The notes under the pieces were generated by a model. That model searched no databases. It was not told the DNA's origin and saw only the letters and a list, made by a program, of their open reading frames with translations. Source: Shewanella halotolerans (GTDB lineage Bacteria; Pseudomonadota; Gammaproteobacteria; Enterobacterales; Shewanellaceae). From it: a DNA stretch of 64,000 bases. Of the stretch, positions 25,262-37,420 are shown one piece after another; the stretch's first letter is position 1; each line of letters opens with the position of its first letter. A program made the position numbers and the translations under genes. The stretch spans positions 124,001 to 188,000 of the forward strand of contig NZ_CP080417.1 of the NCBI RefSeq assembly GCF_019457535.1, written 5' to 3'.

Positions 25262-25720
25262 TTAGCTGGCCTGTACTGCTTCGTTTTTCTCTGCGTCTTG
25301 AGATTTAGCTTCACGAACCTTGAGAGTGCGCTCCTGGAACTCGAATTCGTTTAGCTTGGTCATCGCCTTCTTGGCACCCGCCTCTGACATCTCGATAAAG
25401 CCGAAACCCTTACGACGTCCTGTCTTGCGATCGCGAACCAATCTGACCGAGCTAACAGGACCATACTTGCCGAATAACTCTTTCACTTCACCTTCATGCA
25501 CACGGTAAGGCAGGTTGCCTACATAGAGTGTCATTGTGGGTCCTGTATAAGTGTCGCCTCCGGTAGCGTTAGCGGGAGATGACTGAAGTGTAAAAATAAC
25601 ACTCGCAATAATAGCACCAGTAAAAAATGCGACCGCTGAATAAAGCTCTGGTGTGAACTGAGATATTGCCAATGCGCCCAGGATGGCGACAATCAAAACA
25701 ATAAGAAATGGCTTTTGCAT
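25262..25720 (-). CDS. RNA-binding protein (RRM) with N-terminal membrane segment
   Basis: A 152-residue protein. Residues 1-50 hold two hydrophobic stretches (about 4-20 and 27-44), then a Gly/Thr-rich linker. One RRM domain covers about 63-140 with RNP2 LYVGNL and RNP1 KGFGFIEM. Small RRM proteins of this kind resemble the cold-induced Rbp family. The membrane part means RNA binding could take place at the inner membrane. An internal ATG at the start of MTLYVGNL would give a soluble 90-residue form. Confidence 0.85.
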   Translation of the reverse strand: MQKPFLIVLIVAILGALAISQFTPELYSAVAFFTGAIIASVIFTLQSSPANATGGDTYTGPTMTLYVGNLPYRVHEGEVKELFGKYGPVSSVRLVRDRKTGRRKGFGFIEMSEAGAKKAMTKLNEFEFQERTLKVREAKSQDAEKNEAVQAS

Positions 25721-25941
25721 ATAATAGGTTCTCTGAGGAATTGATAATTAACTGTTAACAGCTCGTATATGGTAATGAATTATTAGCAATTACACTAGCA
25801 TATTGATGAAAAAACGAACTTTAGCGGCCTTTGATATTGCGAGATCCCGATCCATTCTGTGTGATTTCCCCTCATTTTGTTTCTTAATTCAACGAAGCGA
25901 TTAAAAGATCGACTTGCGATCGTCGATCCTTTAAAAAGCCC

Positions 25942-25969
25942 TTGCGCCTAAATCATAACTGCCTATAAT
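25942..25969 (+). promoter_or_regulatory. rRNA promoter P1
   Basis: TTGCGC and TATAAT are separated by 16 bp, and the -10 is followed directly by GCGC. This GC-rich discriminator is typical of rRNA promoters under ppGpp/DksA control. Confidence 0.8.
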
Positions 25970-26083
25970 GCGCATCCACTGACACGGCAAAGCAGACAAC
26001 GCAGCGTCGAAACACTTGGTAGCTAAGGCAATAAGGTGGTCAGTCACTGAAAAGTGAAGCCTCAAAAAGTTTGCAAAAACTGC

Positions 26084-26111
26084 TTGACGCGAACAAGGGA
26101 TTGCGTAGAAT
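26084..26111 (+). promoter_or_regulatory. rRNA promoter P2
   Basis: TTGACG and TAGAAT are separated by 16 bp, followed by ACGCAGCC. It lies 142 bp downstream of P1, giving the usual tandem arrangement. Confidence 0.8.
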
Positions 26112-26151
26112 ACGCAGCCCTAGCCACTCGGGAATCACCGGGATGCGCTAA

Positions 26152-26163
26152 CGCTCTTTAACA
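26152..26163 (+). promoter_or_regulatory. boxA antitermination site of the 16S leader
   Basis: CGCTCTTTAACA matches the rrn boxA core bound by NusB-NusE, placed between P2 and 16S. Confidence 0.8.
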
Positions 26164-26167
26164 ATTT

Positions 26168-26191
26168 ATCAAGTAATCTGTGTGGACACTC
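26168..26191 (+). other. Upstream arm of the 16S RNase III processing stem
   Basis: These 24 nt (starting ATCAAGTAATCTGTGTG) are complementary to 27920-27943 just after 16S, with one G-U pair. The duplex encloses the 16S rRNA and is the expected RNase III substrate. Confidence 0.85.
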
Positions 26192-26352
26192 ACAGGTATT
26201 GAGTTAATCGAAAACGATTTAAATCTCAATGCAACAATGAGTGTTCATAGCAATATGTACAAACATGTAGATGATTCTTCCGAGTCATTTATGTGAATCA
26301 GAATTCATTGAGTCGCTTCCTTTTGAATAAAGAGTGAAGCAAAAAAACTTTT

Positions 26353-27894
<1,542 letters not shown>

Positions 27895-27919
27895 CCTATA
27901 CGATTGACTGATATTTGTT

Positions 27920-27943
27920 GAGTGTTCACACAGATTACTTGAT
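27920..27943 (+). other. Downstream arm of the 16S RNase III processing stem
   Basis: Complementary to 26168-26191 across the 16S gene (24 positions, one wobble pair). Confidence 0.85.
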
Positions 27944-28014
27944 AGAAAGATAGAGCAAAGTATCGAAAGATATTTTTGAGGGTTTTGATTCTTAATCAAA
28001 AGCCAAAAAGAAAT

Positions 28015-28091
<77 letters not shown>

Positions 28092-28205
28092 ATTCTTTTC
28101 TACTCTTCGTTAGTTTAATACTCGTTTAGCAGGCTAAACGTCGCATTAAACTGCCTTGATTAGAATGCGAATTGGCAATGGTATACTTTGTTCGCTGCAT
28201 GTAAT

Positions 28206-28281
28206 GGGGCTATAGCTCAGCTGGGAGAGCGCCTGCCTTGCACGCAGGAGGTCTGCGGTTCGATCCCGCATAGCTCCACCA
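28206..28281 (+). tRNA. tRNA-Ala (TGC)
   Basis: A 76-nt cloverleaf with anticodon loop CTTGCAC, acceptor arm GGGGCTA/TAGCTCC and encoded CCA. It is the second spacer tRNA. Confidence 0.97.
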
Positions 28282-28319
28282 TTTGCTCTTGAAGAGAGCA
28301 TGCAGTTATGGTTAGAGAT

Positions 28320-28356
28320 GCCAAAGATAAATGCAGAATTTATCTTTGGCTTTTTT
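28320..28356 (+). terminator. Terminator-like hairpin inside the rRNA spacer
   Basis: A perfect 13-bp stem GCCAAAGATAAAT/ATTTATCTTTGGC with a 5-nt loop is followed by six T residues. It sits between tRNA-Ala and 23S, just before the second boxA. It has every mark of an intrinsic terminator, although the operon must be read through. Confidence 0.7.
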
Positions 28357-28361
28357 AAGCC

Positions 28362-28374
28362 CGCTCTTTAAAAA
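28362..28374 (+). promoter_or_regulatory. boxA of the 23S leader
   Basis: CGCTCTTTAAAAA resembles the rrn boxA core and lies 5 nt after the T-run of the spacer hairpin. Confidence 0.65.
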
Positions 28375-28543
28375 TTTGGAAAGCTGATAGTGTTAATGTG
28401 AAAGGGATGGCGATTTATCGCTGTTTGTAGCATTAGCGCGAAAAATAATTGAGTTCTCAAAACACACTTTAATCAAGTGACTTGAGTATTCTTTTGGCGA
28501 AAGTAGAAACCGTTAGTTGCGATGCGACTCAGATGAAACTCAT

Positions 28544-28554
28544 TTGGGTTGTAT

Positions 28555-28561
<7 letters not shown>
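28544..28561 (+). other. Upstream arm of the 23S processing stem
   Basis: TTGGGTTGTATGGTTAAG pairs perfectly with 31439-31456 across 23S. Pairing continues outwards between CACTTTAATCAAGT (near 28465) and ACTTGATTAAAGTG (near 31550). Confidence 0.85.
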
Positions 28562-31447
<2,886 letters not shown>

Positions 31448-31618
31448 ACAACCCAAAAGGGTTTTACTTGAAACGTTCCAGACGTTTAAAGTACTTCCTC
31501 CTTCCATGGAGGTCGTAATAATGGTTTTACGTAATCAAAAGAATACAAAGTACTTGATTAAAGTGCGAACTTAAATTGACTCTTAAATAAAGAGTACAGC
31601 TTTCCGAATTTCCAATTT

Positions 31619-31737
31619 TGTCTGGAAACCATAGCATTGTGGTCCCACCTGATCCCATCCCGAACTCAGAAGTGAAACGCAATCGCGCCGATGGTAGTGT
31701 GGGGTCTCCCCATGTGAGAGTAGGTCATTTCCAGGCG
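31619..31737 (+). rRNA. rrf: 5S ribosomal RNA
   Basis: About 119 nt with the conserved segments GTGGTCCCACCTGA, CCGAACTCAGAAGTGAAACG and GGGGTCTCCCCATG. The 5' TGTCTGG and 3' CCAGGC ends pair as helix I. The exact ends are within a base or two. Confidence 0.95.
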
Positions 31738-31752
31738 CCTAATTAAGTGAAG

Positions 31753-31779
31753 AAGCCACCTGAATAAGGTGGCTTTTTT
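31753..31779 (+). terminator. Terminator of the rRNA operon
   Basis: AAGCCACCT/AGGTGGCTT form a 9-bp stem with a 5-nt loop and a T-run, 15 nt after 5S. Confidence 0.92.
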
Positions 31780-31854
31780 GCGTTTGGGGTTTATGAATTT
31801 ATTGGGTACCCTTTCGAACCACCTTAATTAAAGTCAGGTGGCTTATTCACTGAT

Positions 31855-31943
31855 GTAGGCATGAATGCCTACTCCCGACGTCGCCCCACCGCTAAGCGGG
31901 GTCTCCGGCTACGAAGCTTAGCTTCTCCGCGTTCAAGTGGGGC
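31855..31943. repeat. Cluster of inverted repeats downstream of 5S
   Basis: GTAGGCAT/ATGCCTAC is a perfect 8-bp palindrome (31855-31872). Next, GCCCCAC (31883) pairs with GTGGGGC (31943) and encloses CCGC-TAA-GCGG and GAAGC-TTA-GCTTC. Together they could fold as a multi-branched RNA or be repeat-derived DNA. The function is unknown. Confidence 0.5.
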
Positions 31944-32130
31944 TAAATACTGCGTATTTAAAGCGCCTCACTTTCACCCCCATGTGAGATTGAACATCTA
32001 TCAACGAGAGCGAAGAAAATGCTTTAAGTAGGTCGATATTCTTCGTGGCTCTGTTAGCAACTGTATGTATACCCTTATTAACAGGTGTCGATTGCGCAAC
32101 GCTATGCTCTCTTCCATTTTCAGTGTCCAT
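31933..32130 (-). CDS. Doubtful small hypothetical protein
   Basis: A 65-residue frame beginning MDTENGREHSVAQ. It has no hydrophobic segment, no clear ribosome site and no family I recognise. Its 3' end runs into the hairpin block, which argues that it may be a chance frame. It is listed because it is the only sizeable frame in this gap. Confidence 0.25.
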   Translation of the reverse strand: MDTENGREHSVAQSTPVNKGIHTVANRATKNIDLLKAFSSLSLIDVQSHMGVKVRRFKYAVFSPT

Positions 32131-32244
32131 TCACAAATGAATCATGAGCTCCATCAAGATTAATCTTTGTTGGGATTTAGGTTGCCGGGTTCAGATACGT
32201 TACAATGACTTTTTTGGCTGACAGACATAAATCACGCTTCCTCT

Positions 32245-33285
32245 ATGGACTCCAAGAACACTGACTCTTTAACGCAATTTAATACCCTGGGCCTTAGGGC
32301 TGACTGCTTTCGACTGGTTAGGGCGAAGCAGGAGACTGAGCTGGTTGCCGTCTGTTTGCAGGCATTTAAGCAGCAGGAGCCGCTATTGCTGATAGGTGGG
32401 GGCAGCAATATTGTACTCACCGAGACTTTTCAGGGGACGGCCGTATTAGTGGAGACTAAGGGCATAGAGGTGAGTCAGGATGACCAATACTATTACCTCA
32501 GGGTCGAGGCTGGCGAGGTGTGGCATGATCTTATCGAGTTCTGTCTCGAATATAATATGCCTGGTCTCGAGAATCTTGCGCTTATTCCCGGTTCTGTCGG
32601 CGCCGCGCCCATTCAAAATATCGGTGCCTATGGCGCCGAGCTGGCGCAGTTCTGCGATTGGGTCGAATATCTCGACCTCGCTAGCGGTGAGATAACACGG
32701 CTGAATGGTGGCGATTGTGAGTTTGCCTACCGAGAATCTATCTTCAAGAATGCCCTAAAGTATCGCGCCGTGATCTTGCGGGTGGGCTTTAGGCTACCCA
32801 AAGTATGGCAACCTAATCTGAGCTATGGCCCATTGCTGGCATTGAGCGAGCGTAGCCAAGGGGTGACGCCAAGAGAGGTGTTCGACTGCATCTGCGAGAC
32901 GCGCATGGCTAAACTGCCCGATCCTGCCGTATTAGGTAACGTCGGCAGCTTCTTTAAAAACCCTGTGGTTAGCCAATACACATTCGACGCGCTTAAGCAG
33001 CAATATGCGGACATAGTCGGCTATGCGCTGGAAGATTCAAAGGTAAAGTTGGCGGCTGGCTGGTTGATCGACAGGGCGGGGCTCAAGGGGCGGTCTGTAG
33101 GCAATGCATCGGTTCATCTTAAACAGGCTTTAGTCATTGTTAACAGAGGGGGCTGCAGCGGTCAGGACGTGTGTGACTTGGCGAAGTTGGTGATAGATAG
33201 GATATTCGAACAATTTGGCGTAAGGTTAGAGGTCGAACCTAGGATCATTGGTGCAACCGGACAGAAGGAATTAGCAGATGCATGA
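32245..33285 (+). CDS. murB: UDP-N-acetylenolpyruvoylglucosamine reductase MurB
   Basis: A 346-residue type I MurB. It reduces UDP-GlcNAc-enolpyruvate to UDP-MurNAc with NADPH and FAD. The FAD-binding segment LIGGGSNIVL, the PGLENLALIPGSVGAAPIQN region, the Arg in YRESIF, the proton donor Ser in GNVGSFFKNP and the Glu in LEVEPRIIG are all visible. There is no obvious ribosome site before ATG 32245. It overlaps birA by eight bases, the conserved murB-birA order. Confidence 0.96.
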   Translation: MDSKNTDSLTQFNTLGLRADCFRLVRAKQETELVAVCLQAFKQQEPLLLIGGGSNIVLTETFQGTAVLVETKGIEVSQDDQYYYLRVEAGEVWHDLIEFCLEYNMPGLENLALIPGSVGAAPIQNIGAYGAELAQFCDWVEYLDLASGEITRLNGGDCEFAYRESIFKNALKYRAVILRVGFRLPKVWQPNLSYGPLLALSERSQGVTPREVFDCICETRMAKLPDPAVLGNVGSFFKNPVVSQYTFDALKQQYADIVGYALEDSKVKLAAGWLIDRAGLKGRSVGNASVHLKQALVIVNRGGCSGQDVCDLAKLVIDRIFEQFGVRLEVEPRIIGATGQKELADA

Positions 33286-34237
33286 TCAGTGGGCCCGTCG
33301 CCGGGATATTATTCGTTTGTTGAGTCAGGGCCAGTTTGTGTCGGGCGAGGCGCTGGCCAGCGAGCTCGGCATCTCTCGGGCGGCAGTCAGCAAGCAGGTA
33401 GCCAACTTAGAAGAATTTGGTGTCGACATCTATAGCGTTAAAGGTAAGGGCTATAAGTTAGCCACACCTATCTCGCTTATCGATGAGGCTAAGCTTAAGG
33501 CCGCTATTAAGAATCGCTGCTTCTATTTTAATGAGATCAACAGCACCAACGGATTCCTACTCGAGCATGTGAAGGATCTTAGCAGCGGCGATATCTGTGT
33601 GGCCGAGTATCAGTCTGCCGGGCGTGGCCGTCGTGGGCGTCAATGGGTATCTCCCTATGGCTGCCACCTCTATACCTCCTTCTACTGGCAGTTCTCCCAG
33701 GGGATGGCTCAGGCCATGGGGCTGAGCCTGGTGGTTGGCTGCTCATTGGTGACAGTACTGCGTTCATTGGGGGTCGATGGCATAGGGGTTAAGTGGCCCA
33801 ACGATATCTATCTCAATCATAAGAAGCTCGCGGGCATACTGATCGAGATGAGTGGTCAGGCTGATAGCGTGTGTGATCTGGTGATAGGTATCGGCATCAA
33901 CCTCTCTATGTCGCCGGCGCAGGCGGATAAGATAGATCAGCCCTGGAGCGATCTGTCTGAGTTGGCGCAATTGCCAGATAAAACGGAACTGATGATTGCA
34001 CTGCAGCAGCAATTAGTGACAGATCTCGAGCTGTTTCAACGCCAAGGGCTGAAGGCTTTCCAGTCAAGATGGCGCGAGGCAGATCTGTTCGACGGTGAGC
34101 CTATCAAGCTGTTGATGGGCGAGAATAGCGTCGAGGGGATCTGCTGTGGAATCGACGAGCAGGGGGCAATATTGCTTAAGACGGAGGAGGGCACCAAGGC
34201 CTTCGTCGGCGGCGAGATCTCCATGCGTCCCGCATAA
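33278..34237 (+). CDS. birA: Biotin-protein ligase and biotin operon repressor BirA
   Basis: A 319-residue two-function protein. The N-terminal winged helix-turn-helix (SGEALASELGISRAAVSKQV) binds the bio operator. The ligase domain has the biotinyl-AMP loop GRGRRGRQW and the catalytic segment KWPNDIYL. The C-terminal SH3-like domain closes the protein. It activates biotin and attaches it to the AccB carrier. It is co-transcribed with murB through an 8-base overlap. Confidence 0.96.
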   Translation: MHDQWARRRDIIRLLSQGQFVSGEALASELGISRAAVSKQVANLEEFGVDIYSVKGKGYKLATPISLIDEAKLKAAIKNRCFYFNEINSTNGFLLEHVKDLSSGDICVAEYQSAGRGRRGRQWVSPYGCHLYTSFYWQFSQGMAQAMGLSLVVGCSLVTVLRSLGVDGIGVKWPNDIYLNHKKLAGILIEMSGQADSVCDLVIGIGINLSMSPAQADKIDQPWSDLSELAQLPDKTELMIALQQQLVTDLELFQRQGLKAFQSRWREADLFDGEPIKLLMGENSVEGICCGIDEQGAILLKTEEGTKAFVGGEISMRPA

Positions 34238-34239
34238 CA

Positions 34240-34265
34240 AAACGGCCATCAATCGATGGCCGTTT
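34240..34265. terminator. Terminator between birA and coaA
   Basis: AAACGGCCATC/GATGGCCGTTT form an 11-bp stem with a 4-nt loop between two convergent genes; the T-run is short. Confidence 0.8.
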
Positions 34266-34300
34266 GTCTAACTGTAGGTGCTTGGCTATCTAGTGTTAGC

Positions 34301-35251
34301 CTATTTACGCATCAGCACCTGGTGCATCATATGATCTGTGCCCTTGCGCAGGATAAGGTGCGCCCTGTCCCGTGTGGGCAGAATATTCAGATTTAGATTC
34401 GGGCCGTTGATGCTGTCCCAGATATTGGCGGCTATTTTGGTGGCCTCATCGTCAGTCAGCTCTGAATAGTGATGGAAGTATGAGTTCGGGTCGCTAAAGG
34501 CGCCGGTGCGAAACTTCAGGAAGCGGGAGATATACCACTCCTTAAGCAGCGGCTCTTCGGCGTCCACATAGATAGAGAAGTCGACAAAATCGGAGACAAA
34601 GGGCTGCTGTATGGCTACGTGGGTATCCTGGCCCGTCTGCAGCACGTTGAGCCCTTCGATGATCAGGATATCGGGTTGCTCTATGGCCTGTTGAGTATCA
34701 GACACCCTGTCATAACTGATATGTGAGTAGATAGGCGCATGTACCAGACTCTCGCCTGCCTTGATCTTGGAGATGAACTCGACCAGCAGCTTCATATCAT
34801 AGCTTTCAGGAAATCCTTTACGCTGTAGTAGTCCACGGCGTTTGAGCTCAGACAGGGGGTAGAGGAAGCCATCTGTGGTGACCAGATCCACCTTGGGGTG
34901 CTCGGGCCACTGACGCAACAGCGCCTGGAGGATACGCGCCGTAGTGCTTTTGCCTACCGCGACACTGCCGGCGATGCTGATAATATAGGGTCGTTTGGGG
35001 GGGACACGACCGAGAAACTGATTCAGTACCAGTCCTCTCTGCTGCTTGGCGCCGACGATTAGATTCAGCAGGCGACTCAGGGGCAGATAGATGTCGGTGA
35101 CTTCATCGAGGGAGATAGATTCGTTGATACCGCGCAGATCGTCGAGATCGGATTCGCTGAGTGTTAGAGGCACAGATTTTCGCAGCTCGGCCCACTGCTG
35201 GCGGGCAAATGCGAGGTAGAGTGCATTGTGAATTTGATTGTTGGCGTGCAT
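34301..35251 (-). CDS. coaA: Pantothenate kinase (type I) CoaA
   Basis: A 316-residue P-loop kinase starting coenzyme A synthesis from pantothenate. The Walker A motif GSVAVGKS is at 95-102, with VTTDGFLYP and IIEGLNVLQ downstream. It matches E. coli CoaA in length and motifs. It is encoded opposite to its neighbours, between birA and the tRNA cluster. Confidence 0.96.
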   Translation of the reverse strand: MHANNQIHNALYLAFARQQWAELRKSVPLTLSESDLDDLRGINESISLDEVTDIYLPLSRLLNLIVGAKQQRGLVLNQFLGRVPPKRPYIISIAGSVAVGKSTTARILQALLRQWPEHPKVDLVTTDGFLYPLSELKRRGLLQRKGFPESYDMKLLVEFISKIKAGESLVHAPIYSHISYDRVSDTQQAIEQPDILIIEGLNVLQTGQDTHVAIQQPFVSDFVDFSIYVDAEEPLLKEWYISRFLKFRTGAFSDPNSYFHHYSELTDDEATKIAANIWDSINGPNLNLNILPTRDRAHLILRKGTDHMMHQVLMRK

Positions 35252-35439
35252 GAATGAAATCTCCCCTTAGGCAAGGCACAGTACACCATAGACCCCGGTG
35301 GAACAACATCAAAAACACGATTCCATAATGGCTTATTAACCTGTTGGAGGTTAATGGGTAAATAGTGCACTTTCTGAGGCTTGCGTGGCGGAAAAAACGA
35401 CGTTTAGGCGATTTTTTTGCAGATTTTTAAAATTAGGTA

Positions 35440-35468
35440 TTGCACTTGTGCTCGCGATTACCTAATAT
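35440..35468 (+). promoter_or_regulatory. Promoter of the tRNA-Thr-Tyr-Gly-tufB unit
   Basis: TTGCAC and TAATAT are separated by 17 bp, followed by CCGCTACC. It lies 18 bp before the mature tRNA-Thr. Confidence 0.75.
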
Positions 35469-35486
35469 CCGCTACCGAAATGACAC

Positions 35487-35562
<76 letters not shown>

Positions 35563-35569
35563 TTTCTCT

Positions 35570-35654
35570 GGAGGGGTTCCCGAGTGGCCAAAGGGATCAG
35601 ACTGTAAATCTGACGGCTCAGCCTTCGAAGGTTCGAATCCTTCTCCCTCCACCA
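35570..35654 (+). tRNA. tRNA-Tyr (GTA)
   Basis: An 85-nt class II tRNA with a long variable arm, anticodon loop CTGTAAA, acceptor arm GGAGGGG/CTCCCTCC region and encoded CCA. It corresponds to tyrU. Confidence 0.97.
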
Positions 35655-35690
35655 TTTTTCTAGGTAGTTAGGTAACCTTAGTTAGGTTGC

Positions 35691-35764
35691 GCGGATGTCG
35701 TATAATGGTATTACTCCAGCCTTCCAAGCTGATAACGCGGGTTCGATTCCCGCCATCCGCTCCA
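35691..35764 (+). tRNA. tRNA-Gly (TCC)
   Basis: A 74-nt cloverleaf, anticodon loop CTTCCAA, acceptor arm GCGGATG/CATCCGC, encoded CCA. It corresponds to glyT. Confidence 0.97.
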
Positions 35765-35770
35765 ATTTTC

Positions 35771-35835
35771 GCTGATTGTGCCCGTATCTATGAGCCAGCC
35801 CAACAGGGTCCAGTTCACGATAAACTGCCTTCAGC
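35771..35835 (+). pseudogene. Possible decayed tRNA-Thr (thrT position)
   Basis: In E. coli a tRNA-Thr(GGT) follows glyT before tufB. Here the same place has GCTGAT at the 5' end, then GAGCCAGCCC, AGGGTC, CAGTTC, CTGCC and CAGC in the order expected for thrT, but shortened to about 65 nt and without a usable anticodon arm or CCA. This was judged by eye against the remembered E. coli gene and could be chance. Confidence 0.35.
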
Positions 35836-35874
35836 CTTCCCAACTAAGCTTCCGTAATTATCTTAATTAAATCG

Positions 35875-35905
35875 ATTCGATGACATAATAGGCATCGGAT
35901 TTTTT
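35875..35905 (+). terminator. Attenuator-like hairpin in the tufB leader
   Basis: ATTCGATG/CATCGGAT form an 8-bp stem (one G-U) with a 10-nt loop, followed by five or more T residues, 49 nt before tufB. It could separate tRNA processing from tufB expression. Confidence 0.55.
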
Positions 35906-35953
35906 GTTGTATGTAGATTTCATCACCAAGTATCTCTTAATTGGGGCAATACC

Positions 35954-37138
35954 ATGGCTAAAGAAAAATTTGAACGTAGCAAACCTCACGTAAACGTGGG
36001 CACCATCGGTCACGTTGACCATGGTAAAACAACTCTTACAGCTGCTATCTCTCACGTACTGACTAAGACGTACGGTGGTGAAGCTAAAGATTTCGCACAG
36101 ATCGATAACGCTCCAGAAGAGCGTGAGCGCGGTATTACCATCAATACCTCTCACATCGAGTACGACACTCCAACTCGTCACTACGCACACGTAGACTGCC
36201 CAGGCCACGCTGACTATGTTAAAAACATGATCACTGGTGCTGCACAGATGGACGGCGCTATCCTAGTAGTAGCTTCTACTGACGGTCCAATGCCACAGAC
36301 TCGTGAGCACATCCTGCTTTCTCGTCAGGTAGGTGTACCTTTCATCATCGTATTCATGAACAAGTGTGACATGGTTGACGATGAAGAGCTGCTGGAACTA
36401 GTTGAGATGGAAGTTCGTGAACTGCTATCTGAATACGACTTCCCAGGTGATGACCTACCAGTTATCCAAGGTTCAGCTCTGAAAGCCCTAGAAGGCGAGC
36501 CAGAGTGGGAAGCTAAGATCCTAGAACTAGCTGAAGCACTAGACTCTTACATTCCAGAGCCAGAGCGTGCAATCGACGGTGCATTCATTCTGCCAATCGA
36601 AGACGTATTCTCAATCTCAGGCCGTGGTACTGTTGTAACTGGTCGTGTTGAGCGCGGTATCGTTAAAGTTGGTGACGAAGTAGAAATCGTAGGTATCAAA
36701 GACACTACTAAGACTACTTGTACTGGTGTTGAAATGTTCCGTAAGCTGCTTGACGAAGGTCGTGCAGGTGAGAACTGTGGTGTACTACTACGTGGTACTA
36801 AGCGTGATGAAGTTGAGCGTGGTCAAGTACTGGCTCAGCCTGGTTCAATCACTCCACACACTCAGTTCGAATCAGAAGTATACGTACTGTCAAAAGAAGA
36901 AGGTGGTCGTCACACTCCATTCTTCAAGGGCTACCGTCCACAGTTCTACTTCCGTACAACTGACGTAACCGGTACTATCGAGCTGCCAGAAGGCGTTGAA
37001 ATGGTAATGCCTGGTGACAACATCAAGATGGTTGTTACTCTGATCTGCCCAATCGCGATGGACGAAGGTCTACGTTTCGCTATCCGTGAAGGTGGCCGTA
37101 CAGTTGGTGCTGGTGTTGTAGCTAAGATCATCGCTTAA
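35954..37138 (+). CDS. tufB: Elongation factor Tu (copy 1, tRNA-linked)
   Basis: A 394-residue GTPase that brings aminoacyl-tRNA to the ribosome. The P-loop GHVDHGKT is at 19-26, with DCPGH and NKCD following, then the two beta-barrel domains. It starts with ATG. The protein is identical to the copy at 52727, and the DNA differs at few places, mostly in the first 120 bases. It belongs to the tRNA-tufB unit, as in E. coli. Confidence 0.98.
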
Positions 37139-37164
37139 TAGCATTTGATTTTACAAACACACTG

Positions 37165-37191
37165 AAAAAGGCAGCTTAGGCTGCCTTTTTT
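37165..37191 (+). terminator. Terminator of tufB
   Basis: AAAAAGGCAGC/GCTGCC stem with loop TTAG and six T residues. The same sequence follows the second tuf gene. Confidence 0.95.
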
Positions 37192-37237
37192 GTTTTAGAA
37201 CTCCCAGATATTGTGCTTATCCTTGTGCGGCTTAGCC

Positions 37238-37266
37238 TTGCTTACTGCGCGGAATAAGAATACAAT
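37238..37266 (+). promoter_or_regulatory. Promoter of secE-nusG
   Basis: TTGCTT and TACAAT are separated by 17 bp, 154 bp upstream of secE. A weak CTCAGC/GCGAG hairpin with six T residues at 37350-37370 lies in the leader. No tRNA gene is present between tufB and secE. Confidence 0.6.
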
Positions 37267-37420
37267 CTATGGCCGATTTTTGACCCTCTGGGCTTACTGC
37301 TTGCTCTGGGAGTAAGTTCGGAGAATGTTAGTGGTATGGACTGGGCAATCTCAGCACTTGCGAGTTTTTTATGCCCGGCCAGACTTAAGCTCAGGTCGTA
37401 GTGAGTAACGGAATTAACCG

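Larger units (their letters stand above)
25721..26352. other. Upstream region and leader of the rRNA operon
   Basis: These 632 bp contain no gene. The left part is AT-rich with an inverted repeat GATCGAC/GTCGATC at 25907-25928 just upstream of promoter P1. The right part holds two promoters, boxA and the upstream arm of the 16S processing stem, each listed below. Confidence 0.8.
31780..32244. other. Post-rRNA region before murB
   Basis: These 465 bp hold a block of hairpins (31855-31943) and a doubtful small minus-strand frame, both listed separately. A partial second copy of the rRNA terminator stem arms (ACCACCT/AGGTGGC) occurs at about 31818-31842 with a wider loop and no T-run. A weak promoter-like TACAAT lies at 32201-32206 upstream of murB. 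Confidence 0.5.

Noticed and set aside
31753..31943. Possible CRISPR-like repeat array
   Set aside because: The hairpins differ in sequence and spacing; there are no regular repeats or spacers and no cas genes.
37192..37420. Possible tRNA-Trp gene between tufB and secE, as in some other Gammaproteobacteria
   Set aside because: No cloverleaf or CCA anticodon loop can be found; only a promoter and a weak hairpin are visible.
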